From NCBI GenBank assembly GCA_902491415.1, contig CABUHP010000139.1:1-5061 (forward strand): DNA of 5,061 nucleotides, in the 5' to 3' direction. A model generated the notes under the pieces. The model was not told the DNA's origin, did not search any database, and was given only the letters and a program-made list of their open reading frames with translations. Source of the DNA: an uncultured Collinsella sp. (lineage in GTDB: Bacteria; Actinomycetota; Coriobacteriia; Coriobacteriales; Coriobacteriaceae). The position numbers and the translations under genes were made by a program. Shown here in pieces: positions 1-5,061 of the stretch. Every line of letters begins with the position of its first letter. The stretch's first letter is position 1.

Positions 1-206
1 AATCGTAGCCCGAGACGGGCCCGGGCTGACAATTTCGACTGTAATGGACGTTCTTAAATGACTAGTCGAAAGGGACACTCTCGCACCAAATCTGCCGGCC
101 CTACACTGGGCTCGTCCTGTGCTTTACTGAGATAAAGTGAACGCGCAGATTCGTAACCCACTCGCAACCGTTCTATGGCACGATATTGAACGAATGTATG
201 CTATGC

Positions 207-224
207 GCCCAAATCGTTTTGGGC
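207..224 (+). promoter_or_regulatory. Small leader hairpin just upstream of the hydratase ribosome binding site
   Basis: GCCCAAA (207-213) and TTTGGGC (218-224) form a perfect 7-bp stem with a TCGT loop. The stem ends 6 bases before the GGAG ribosome binding site at 231-234. In an mRNA it would sit directly against the initiation region, so a role in translation or leader stability is possible. I see no antiterminator partner or known riboswitch core, and no convincing promoter in 1-206. Confidence 0.35.
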
Positions 225-239
225 AGAGTGGGAGACAGT

Positions 240-2540
240 ATGGTCAAGCTGTACGAGGACGGCATCTACCTGCGCGGCGGTAGCGAGGTTGTGCCTGTGG
301 CCGAGGCTGCTGAGCGCGGTATTACGCGGACGCCTGAGGATGCCAAGCGCGGAACCATCGCGTATTCGATCCTCCAGGCACACAATACGTCCGGCGACCC
401 CGAGGCGCTCAAGATTCGCTTCGATGCCATGGCGAGCCATGACATCACCTTTGTCGGCATCATCCAGACGGCGCGCGCCTCGGGCATGGAGCAGTTCCCG
501 CTGCCCTACGTGCTCACCAACTGCCATAACTCGTTGTGCGCCGTGGGCGGCACCATCAACGAGGACGACCACGTCTTTGGCCTCTCGGCTGCCAAGAAGT
601 ACGGCGGCATCTTCGTCCCGCCGCACATTGCCGTCATCCACTCCTTTATGCGCGAAAACTTTGCCGGTTGCGGCAAGATGATCCTGGGCTCCGACTCGCA
701 CACCCGCTACGGCGCCCTGGGCACCATGGCCGTGGGCGAGGGCGGCGGCGAGCTGGCCAAGCAGCTGCTGCGCGACACCTACGATGTCGCCTATCCCGGC
801 GTTGTCGCCATCTACCTCACGGGCGCCCCGCGCCCCGGCGTCGGCCCGCACGACGTGGCGCTCGCCATCATCCGTGCCGTCTTTGCCAAGGGCTACGTTA
901 AGAATAAGGTTATGGAGTTTGTGGGCCCCGGCATCGCGAGCATGACGACCGACTACCGCAACGGCGTCGACGTTATGACCACCGAGACCACCTGCCTGTC
1001 GAGCATCTGGGCCACCGATGAGGACACGCGCGCGTTTTTGACCATGCACGGCCGCGGCGACGACTACCGCGAGCTCAAGCCCGCCGATGTCGCCTACTAC
1101 GACGGCTGCGTCGAGGTCGACCTGTCGAGCATCAAGCCCATGATCGCGCTGCCGTTCCATCCTTCCAACGGCTTTGAGATCGACGAGCTCAACGAGAGCC
1201 TCGAGGACATCCTGCACGAGGTGGAGCTCGAGGCTGCCAAGATCGGCGAGGGCAAGACGCACTTTAGCCTGCTCGACAAGATCGTCGACGGCAAGCTGCA
1301 CGTGCAGCAGGGCGTTATCGCCGGCTGCTCGGGCGGCAACTACGACTCCGTGGTCCAGGCTGCCCGCGTGCTCAAGGGCGCCAACACCGGCTGCGGCGAG
1401 TTCTCGCTGTCGGTCTATCCCACGAGCCAGCCCGTGACACTCGAGCTTACACGCCGCGGCTACATCTACGACCTTATGGAGGCCGGTGCGATCGTTCGCA
1501 CGGCGTTCTGCGGTCCGTGCTTTGGCGCCGGCGACACGCCTGCCAACAACGGCCTGTCCATCCGCCACACTACGCGCAACTTCCCCAACCGCGAGGGTTC
1601 CAAGCCGGGTAATGGCCAGCTGAGTGCCGTGGCCCTGATGGACGCCCGCTCCATTGCGGCGACGGCTGCCAACGGCGGCGTCCTGACGCCGGCGACCGAC
1701 CTGCCCGAGGAGACTTGGGATGAGGCCTGCGAGTACACCTTTGACGATGCGCCGTACAAAAAGCGCGTGTACTGGGGCTTTGGCAAGGCGGAGCCTGCCG
1801 ACGAGCTGGTCGAAGGCCCCAACATCAAGCCATGGCCCGCGATGGAGCCGCTCGGCGACGATATTCTGCTCAAGGTGTGCTCCAAGATCATGGACCCGGT
1901 CACCACGACCGACGAGCTCATTCCCTCGGGCGAGACGAGCTCCTTCCGCTCCAACCCGCTGGGCCTGGCCGAGTTTACGCTGAGCCGTCGCGATCCGGCC
2001 TACGTGGGCCGCTCCAAGGAGGTCGACGCGGTGGAAAAGCGCCGCGTCGCCGGTGAGTCCGCAGGCGACCTGGCGGCGCTCGATGCCGAGCTTGCCGGCG
2101 TGTTCGAGGCGCTGGCCGGCGCGGGTGTCGCGGCCGATGCCAAGGCGACCGAGTACGGCTCCATGCTCTACGCCAAGAAGCCGGGCGACGGTTCTGCCCG
2201 CGAGCAGGCTGCGAGCTGCCAGCGCGTGATCGGCGGCCTGGCCAACATCGCCCACGAGTACGCCACCAAGCGTTATCGCTCCAACGTGATGAACTGGGGC
2301 ATGGTGCCCTTCCAGATGGAGGTGGAGCCCAACTTTGAGGTGGGCGACTACGTCTTTGTGCCGGGTATCCGTGCCGCGCTCGATGGCGACCTCAAGAACA
2401 TTGCTGCCTACGTGGTGCGCGCCGACGGTGCGGTCGAGCAGATTGAGCTCTATATTGCCGATATGACGGCAGAGGAGCGCGCCATCGTCAAGGCCGGCTG
2501 CCTGATCAACTACAACAAGTTCAAGGCCGCTGCCGAGTAA
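240..2540 (+). CDS. Aconitase-superfamily hydratase with a [4Fe-4S] cluster, substrate unknown
   Basis: This 766-residue protein has the full aconitase fold in order. The Fe-S catalytic domains span about residues 60-480 and the mobile swivel domain about 550-720. All three cluster cysteines are present: C363 in GCSGGNYD, and C424 and C427 in CGPC. Other matches to aconitase active-site motifs are NCH (H96), SDSHT (D152, S153, H154), RNFPNR (R446, R451), TTDE near 556-559, and GSAREQAA (catalytic-type S652, R654). The length matches mitochondrial-type aconitase and is shorter than AcnA or AcnB. The protein resembles the uncharacterised YbhJ-like branch more than true citrate aconitase. The second serine of the usual GSSREH is alanine (A653), and the region around 240-255 diverges. 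It should be a cytosolic dehydratase/hydratase of a carboxylic acid, substrate not predictable here. I chose ATG 240 because GGAG at 231-234 sits 5 bases upstream. The longer TTG start at 186 adds 18 atypical residues and a CTA codon, which the rest of the gene never uses. No gene is close enough to form an operon. Confidence 0.93.
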   Translation: MVKLYEDGIYLRGGSEVVPVAEAAERGITRTPEDAKRGTIAYSILQAHNTSGDPEALKIRFDAMASHDITFVGIIQTARASGMEQFPLPYVLTNCHNSLCAVGGTINEDDHVFGLSAAKKYGGIFVPPHIAVIHSFMRENFAGCGKMILGSDSHTRYGALGTMAVGEGGGELAKQLLRDTYDVAYPGVVAIYLTGAPRPGVGPHDVALAIIRAVFAKGYVKNKVMEFVGPGIASMTTDYRNGVDVMTTETTCLSSIWATDEDTRAFLTMHGRGDDYRELKPADVAYYDGCVEVDLSSIKPMIALPFHPSNGFEIDELNESLEDILHEVELEAAKIGEGKTHFSLLDKIVDGKLHVQQGVIAGCSGGNYDSVVQAARVLKGANTGCGEFSLSVYPTSQPVTLELTRRGYIYDLMEAGAIVRTAFCGPCFGAGDTPANNGLSIRHTTRNFPNREGSKPGNGQLSAVALMDARSIAATAANGGVLTPATDLPEETWDEACEYTFDDAPYKKRVYWGFGKAEPADELVEGPNIKPWPAMEPLGDDILLKVCSKIMDPVTTTDELIPSGETSSFRSNPLGLAEFTLSRRDPAYVGRSKEVDAVEKRRVAGESAGDLAALDAELAGVFEALAGAGVAADAKATEYGSMLYAKKPGDGSAREQAASCQRVIGGLANIAHEYATKRYRSNVMNWGMVPFQMEVEPNFEVGDYVFVPGIRAALDGDLKNIAAYVVRADGAVEQIELYIADMTAEERAIVKAGCLINYNKFKAAAE

Positions 2541-2555
2541 CGCACATACTTGTCC

Positions 2556-2627
2556 GCCCCGGTTATACCTTTCCCTGCCGCTCACGCGCTTCGCGAGGGT
2601 CGCGTCAGAGAAAGGTATAACCGGGGC
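2556..2627. repeat. 18-bp perfect inverted repeat downstream of the hydratase
   Basis: The arms at 2556-2573 and 2610-2627 are perfect reverse complements of 18 bases, beginning GCCCCGGTTATACC. They enclose a 36-base loop, which itself contains the mini-hairpin CGCG-CTT-CGCG (2585-2595). The left arm begins 15 bases after the hydratase stop, so the structure may protect or end the hydratase mRNA. There is no T-run after the right arm, so it is not a classical intrinsic terminator. The 7-base sequence TACTTGT occurs just outside both arms (2547-2553 and 2628-2634), as a small inserted element with a target-site duplication would show. Confidence 0.7.
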
Positions 2628-2680
2628 TACTTGTTAAGTGCTGCTCGTTGGGTCTTGAGGGCGCTAAAATCGAGGTTGCA

Positions 2681-2700
2681 ACTCTCCTCTATGGGGGAGT
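2681..2700. promoter_or_regulatory. MerR-type operator-like dyad with no regulator gene in view
   Basis: ACTCTCC (2681-2687) and GGGGAGT (2694-2700) form a 7-bp dyad with one G-T wobble and a 6-base centre. A TTGCAA -35-like hexamer (2676-2681) overlaps its left edge. MerR-family operators typically look like this and lie between -35 and -10. However, the expected -10 position at about 2701-2706 (GCGCCT) is poor, and no MerR gene is present. It may be a remnant site, the target of a distant regulator, or a coincidental hairpin. Confidence 0.25.
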
Positions 2701-2727
2701 GCGCCTTTGTTCATATGCTATCTAGAA

Positions 2728-2756
2728 TTGACAGTATGAAGTTGGCGCTTTAAAGT
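2728..2756 (+). promoter_or_regulatory. Sigma-70-type promoter of the 2790-3479 gene
   Basis: A perfect -35 hexamer TTGACA (2728-2733) is followed by an exact 17-base spacer and TAAAGT (2751-2756), which matches the -10 consensus at 4 of 6 positions. The predicted transcript start near 2763 leaves a leader of about 27 bases with the GGAG site before ATG 2790. The small gene therefore has its own promoter and does not depend on readthrough from the hydratase. Confidence 0.7.
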
Positions 2757-2789
2757 GAGCTCAAAACACTCTCGTTTGTGGAGTTGAAG

Positions 2790-3479
2790 ATGAAGCGTTG
2801 CACTTCTGTTTTGTTGCTGTTGGTGGCTTGCGTCGTCGCTGCTGTGGGCGTGGTCCTATTTGGCTCGCTTATCTTCTATGGGCCGAGTGGGGTTGAGCAG
2901 ACGGTTGAGATGGCGTCCCTTGTTGCATCGATGCCCGGGCAAATGATTTCGGACGTTACAAAGCCCGATGAGATAACGCTCGATATCGAGGAAACGCCGG
3001 GCATTCTAAGCATAAGCAACTACCCCATGATTGAACTTGGCTCGTCTCGCTATACCAAGGACGAGAAGTTGTCCCGACAGGCGCTGGACTTGCTAAACGG
3101 GCGTTCGTTCAAACGCTGGGACGGTTGGGATGCCTATGAGCGCCGACGTGGTTCTGTGAACGGTGGCTACTATACAACGCTGAAGTTGTATTCATCTGAT
3201 GGCAAACTGATGCGCACCGTTAACTACAATCCGGAATACGCAAAAGCCGGAGGTGGGGACGGCGTCTATATCCAAGATGGCGGCGTGACCTACATTCTTG
3301 AAGGCGACCAGCAGCAGGTGATCGATTTTTTGGATCGTTGCGTGATGGACGCGTACGACCAGACCTGCCTGCCCGACCCGCAGACTGCACGCGATGGTGG
3401 ATCTGCTCGTACATGGCTATTCGAGGATGAGATGCCCTGGACCGCCGAATCGGGAAGCACGGGCTCGGCAAAAGAGTAG
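2790..3479 (+). CDS. Membrane-anchored extracytoplasmic protein of unknown function, paralogue of the gene at 4760
   Basis: I do not recognise the family of this 229-residue protein. A short basic start (MKR) leads into one long hydrophobic segment (about residues 5-31), followed by a mainly polar, mixed alpha/beta-looking domain that should lie outside the membrane. LVAC at residues 11-14 fits a minimal lipobox. The hydrophobic run continues about 15 residues past that cysteine and the paralogue lacks it, so I favour an uncleaved anchor. Residues 58-105 align without gaps to residues 53-100 of the partial protein at 4760, with 25 of 48 identical. The shared core is ISNYP-x-I-x-LG-x-x-RYT. 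A WDGW motif (110-113) and YSSDG (134-138) follow. ATG 2790 is preferred over GTG 2778 because GGAG (2780-2783) sits 6 bases upstream. The gene has its own promoter and a terminator-like hairpin after the stop. CTA codons, absent from the hydratase, are used several times. Confidence 0.85.
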   Translation: MKRCTSVLLLLVACVVAAVGVVLFGSLIFYGPSGVEQTVEMASLVASMPGQMISDVTKPDEITLDIEETPGILSISNYPMIELGSSRYTKDEKLSRQALDLLNGRSFKRWDGWDAYERRRGSVNGGYYTTLKLYSSDGKLMRTVNYNPEYAKAGGGDGVYIQDGGVTYILEGDQQQVIDFLDRCVMDAYDQTCLPDPQTARDGGSARTWLFEDEMPWTAESGSTGSAKE

Positions 3480-3487
3480 AGAACGCG

Positions 3488-3520
3488 ACCACCACAAAGG
3501 TGCCCCTTTGCGGTGGTTTT
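3488..3520 (+). terminator. Palindrome copy A: hairpin plus T-run, likely terminator of the 2790-3479 gene
   Basis: Arms ACCACCACAAAGG (3488-3500) and CCTTTGCGGTGGT (3505-3517) pair over 13 positions with one mismatch, around a TGCC loop. TTTT (3517-3520) follows. It starts 9 bases after the stop at 3479, which is what an intrinsic terminator requires. It is also one of three copies in this window of the same palindrome (B at 3763-3802, C at 4631-4670). It may therefore be a dispersed repeat that serves as a terminator here. It lies in the opposite orientation to B and C. Confidence 0.65.
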
Positions 3521-3523
3521 CAG

Positions 3524-3747
3524 TCTGTCTCGATCTGTAACATCTGGGCCGTTAAAAGTGGGCTTGGTGTTGCAGATTTAGATTATCGATTCGTGTGTCT
3601 TCTGTTTATCTCGATCTGTAACAGGTGGACCCTTATTTGCCGAGTAGTTGTTACAGATTTAGATAAACGGGCGCCGCTGAGCATTTCATCTCAATCTGTA
3701 ACATCTGGGGTCAAAAACGGCCGCTAGATGTTACAGATCGAGACAGA
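3524..3747. repeat. Array of six alternating 15-bp repeats at a 40-bp period, with 22-bp terminal inverted repeats
   Basis: The repeat TCTCGATCTGTAACA occurs forward at 3528, 3609 and 3689 and reversed at 3568, 3649 and 3729, each 15 bases long with 0-3 changes. Start-to-start distances are 40, 41, 40, 40 and 40. The intervening segments are therefore 25, 26, 25, 25 and 25 bases and differ in sequence. Adjacent copies always face each other, giving three hairpins with 25-base loops (centres near 3555, 3636 and 3716). An alternative register pairs 3568 with 3609 and 3649 with 3689. The outer 22 bases at each end (3524-3545 and 3726-3747) are perfect reverse complements. Arms of the middle unit extend to 19 bp with 2 mismatches. 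The array fills most of the 375-base gap between convergent genes, and no coding potential is evident. It resembles BIME/REP mosaics or a non-autonomous mobile element. A multi-site operator is also possible. Confidence 0.85.
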
Positions 3748-3762
3748 TGAGCGCCGGAGTCG

Positions 3763-3802
3763 AAAACCACCACAAAGGGGACAGGCACCTTTGTGGCGGT
3801 GG
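3763..3802 (-). terminator. Palindrome copy B: hairpin, likely terminator of the minus-strand gene at 3855-4523
   Basis: CCACCACAAAGG (3767-3778) pairs with the complementary arm within 3788-3799 over 12 positions with one mismatch, which is a G-U wobble in minus-strand RNA. The loop is GGACAGGCA. AAAA at 3763-3766 becomes a TTTT tract after the stem on the minus strand, about 50 bases beyond the stop of the 3855-4523 gene. This is the geometry of an intrinsic terminator. Bases 3803-3854, between the hairpin and that stop codon, hold nothing I can identify. Confidence 0.6.
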
Positions 3803-3854
3803 GGAACGAGCTCGATGTTGTTGTGATTGTTGAGCGGTATGTTAATGAGCGTCT

Positions 3855-4523
3855 CTACAGGATTTCATCTGGGCTGGCGGGCTTGGTTGTTTTGGGGATG
3901 CCGAGTTTGGATGACGCGAAATCGTCAACATTGTCCTTAATTCCGTCTTTGGTGTAGACAGTGACCATATAGGTGCTGTGTCCGAATTCGCCCTTGTCGC
4001 GTGTTGCCCAGGCATCCCAGTAGGCGGCCCCGTTTCGCCCTTTGATTTTTCCGACACGGCGGAGTTCTGTTCGCTTTAATTTCCGGTTGCTATAGATGGT
4101 TCGACCGGCTTCCGCGGTGAGCCCGCACTGTCCAAGCAGCTTGTCGAGGACTTGGTTCATGTGGCGCTCATCGGTGTTTGGTGCGTAGTCGTAGGCGAGG
4201 GTGATGGAGTCGAGTGGCTGGTCGTCGATCAGATAGTTTAGCGCCTGAGGTTCAAGGCAGAAATAGGGGGAGCATCCGTCGACCTTGCCGAGCAACGGTA
4301 ACTTGGACTGCCAACTTCCGGTGGGAATTGCATATTCGTAGAACACGCCACGGCAGACAAAGGAGAGCGAGGTGGCACGCGAGCCGGCGTCGATCATCCC
4401 GCAAAGATCGAAGGGCGAGGCGATACCAAAAGAAAAGGGCGTGATGACGATAAGGAAGAGCATCACGATGGGTATGGCGAGAATGGCGATGACGTTGCGA
4501 CCGGTGGAATGAGACGGCTTCAT
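3855..4523 (-). CDS. Membrane-anchored protein of unknown function, cysteine-containing extracytoplasmic domain
   Basis: I do not recognise the family of this 222-residue protein. MKPSHSTGRN is followed by one strongly hydrophobic segment (about residues 11-34), then a soluble domain predicted to lie outside the membrane. That domain has five cysteines (C41, C57, C84, C89, C133), enough for two disulfides. A basic stretch (about 147-163) precedes YWDAW (168-172) and VYTKDG (189-194). The W-D-x-W followed by Y-x-x-D-G order is shared with the 2790-3479 protein, but this similarity is weak and could be chance. The start is ATG 4523, because GAGGAG (4534-4529 on the minus strand) sits 5 bases upstream. 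A TTG start at 4541 would include the ribosome binding site in the coding region. The gene converges on the 2790-3479 gene and diverges from the 4760 gene, so it is transcribed alone. I found no convincing promoter upstream. Confidence 0.82.
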   Translation of the reverse strand: MKPSHSTGRNVIAILAIPIVMLFLIVITPFSFGIASPFDLCGMIDAGSRATSLSFVCRGVFYEYAIPTGSWQSKLPLLGKVDGCSPYFCLEPQALNYLIDDQPLDSITLAYDYAPNTDERHMNQVLDKLLGQCGLTAEAGRTIYSNRKLKRTELRRVGKIKGRNGAAYWDAWATRDKGEFGHSTYMVTVYTKDGIKDNVDDFASSKLGIPKTTKPASPDEIL

Positions 4524-4630
4524 ATGCGCTCCTCGAGACAAAGATCTGTTGAGGATAGGCAGAAATGGATATGTTCAGAGAACAATTCAAGTTTAATCTC
4601 ATGGCGCGAGATGGTCGACCGTTAGCGTCG

Positions 4631-4670
4631 AAAACCACCACAAAGGTGCCTGTGTCCCCTTTGTGGTGGT
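4631..4670. repeat. Palindrome copy C: perfect 13-bp hairpin in the divergent intergenic region
   Basis: ACCACCACAAAGG (4634-4646) and its exact reverse complement (4658-4670) flank an 11-base loop, TGCCTGTGTCC. AAAA precedes the left arm, as in copy B. On the minus strand this would be a stem followed by a T-run, but no minus-strand gene lies just upstream of it in the window. It could stop antisense transcription coming from the 4760 gene, or simply be a dispersed repeat. The loop is inverted relative to the A-tract when compared with copy B. Confidence 0.8.
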
Positions 4671-4689
4671 GAGGAGCGCGCGGCTTCTT

Positions 4690-4718
4690 TTGGTAATAGT
4701 GTTAGCTGGCGGTATCAT
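4690..4718 (+). promoter_or_regulatory. Sigma-70-type promoter of the gene at 4760
   Basis: TTGGTA (4690-4695, 4 of 6 consensus bases) is separated by exactly 17 bases from TATCAT (4713-4718, 5 of 6). The predicted transcript start near 4725 leaves a leader of about 35 bases before GTG 4760. The promoter begins 20 bases after hairpin C, so the gene appears insulated from upstream transcription. Confidence 0.6.
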
Positions 4719-4759
4719 TAGTGCAGGTGGCGAAGGTTTGCATTGTGGGGTGTTTTGCC

Positions 4760-5061
4760 GTGAGCCGTTCTGCCCGTATTGGATTGATTGTCTTGGCGCT
4801 TGCGATCGCTGTGGTTGGCGCGGGCGCTGTCGGTATGGCATTTCTACCTGCTGCGGTGACGGAGCCGTTGGTCAAGCCTGTGGCTCAATCTGTCGAACTT
4901 CTGACCGGCGACGACAAGCCCGAGACCATTACCGTTGATTTTGATGAGCAGCCGGCTGTGCTGGGTATTAGCAATTATCCGAGTATTCAGCTTGGGGCCA
5001 TGCGCTATACCACGGATACAAGCCTGATCGATAGGGCGTCCGAGCTACTCAAGGGCAAAAC
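4760..5061 (+). CDS. Membrane-anchored extracytoplasmic protein, 5' part only, paralogue of the 2790-3479 protein
   Basis: The first 100 codons are present and the gene runs off the window end. MSRSAR leads into a hydrophobic segment (about residues 7-30) and then an extracytoplasmic domain. Residues 53-100 match residues 58-105 of the 2790-3479 protein with 25 of 48 identities and no gaps, including the shared ISNYP and RYT motifs. The distance from start to ISNYP is also similar. I chose GTG 4760 because it aligns with MKR of the paralogue and has a GTGGGGTG purine-rich site 7 bases upstream. GTG 4745, with GAAGG (4732-4736) 8 bases upstream, is a realistic alternative that adds five residues. 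There is no lipobox, which argues that the family is anchored by its hydrophobic segment and not by lipid. Function is unknown. Confidence 0.82.
   Translation, partial: MSRSARIGLIVLALAIAVVGAGAVGMAFLPAAVTEPLVKPVAQSVELLTGDDKPETITVDFDEQPAVLGISNYPSIQLGAMRYTTDTSLIDRASELLKGK

Noticed and set aside
7..27. AGCCCG/CGGGCT dyad as a terminator of an upstream gene
   Set aside because: The stem is short and no T-run follows. The coding sequence of any preceding gene cannot be established from the first few dozen bases.
122..137. CTTTA/TAAAG dyad and TAAAGT as part of a hydratase promoter
   Set aside because: No acceptable -35 hexamer lies 16-18 bases upstream, and a 5-bp dyad is expected by chance.
186..239. 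TTG-initiated 18-residue N-terminal extension of the hydratase
   Set aside because: The extension contains the leader hairpin, an atypical CTA codon and the ribosome binding site of ATG 240, so translation most likely starts at 240.
201..2585. 794-codon open frame antisense to the whole hydratase gene
   Set aside because: It is in codon register with the hydratase, so its stops would require TTA, CTA or TCA codons, which the GC-rich gene avoids. It has no family motifs, starts inside the 3' hairpin region, and ends at the first CTA upstream of the true start.
2550..2753. 67-codon open frame after the hydratase
   Set aside because: It is built from the inverted repeat and the promoter region of the next gene, with no plausible start signal or protein features.
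3500..3727. 75-codon open frame through the repeat array
   Set aside because: Its sequence is entirely made of the repeats and palindrome A, it has no ribosome binding site, and its composition is not gene-like.
3524..3747. CRISPR array
   Set aside because: Repeats are only 15 bases, alternate in orientation and vary by up to three bases, spacers are 25-26 bases, and no cas gene is in view.
4562..4590. Promoter for the minus-strand gene (TTGAAT with CATTTC at 17 bases)
   Set aside because: The -10 candidate is a poor match and no better pair with allowed spacing was found, so I do not call it.

Overview
The window reads as chromosomal DNA from a moderately GC-rich Gram-positive gut bacterium. 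My best guess is a coriobacterium such as Collinsella. The guess rests on the GC-rich codon use of the large hydratase gene, the mix of ATG and GTG starts with Shine-Dalgarno sites, and the style of the intergenic palindromes. No marker gene proves it.

Layout: bases 1-239 are a leader with no gene I can support. A complete aconitase-superfamily hydratase (240-2540, +) follows, then a 249-base gap. That gap holds an 18-bp perfect inverted repeat, a MerR-type dyad without a MerR gene, and a good sigma-70-type promoter. The promoter serves a small membrane-anchored protein (2790-3479, +). A 375-base non-coding block (3480-3854) lies between this gene and a convergent gene for a second, unrecognised, membrane-anchored protein (3855-4523, -). 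A divergent intergenic region with another palindrome and a promoter leads to a third gene (4760 onward, +). This gene is cut by the window end and is a clear paralogue of the 2790-3479 protein.

The hydratase is a stand-alone metabolic gene using GC-rich codons. It has no TTA, CTA or TCA codon after its ATG start. The small genes downstream use CTA and look like an accessory locus. It consists of two paralogous single-pass proteins flanking an oppositely oriented anchored protein, with palindromic elements at the gene borders.

The most unusual object is the block at 3488-3802. Six short repeats alternate in orientation at a near-exact 40-bp period (3528-3743). The array is closed by 22-bp perfect terminal inverted repeats (3524-3747) and bracketed by two oppositely oriented copies of another hairpin (3488-3520 and 3763-3802). 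A third copy of that hairpin lies at 4631-4670. The architecture resembles REP/BIME-type mosaic repeats or a non-autonomous mobile element more than a CRISPR array. Its function is unknown to me.
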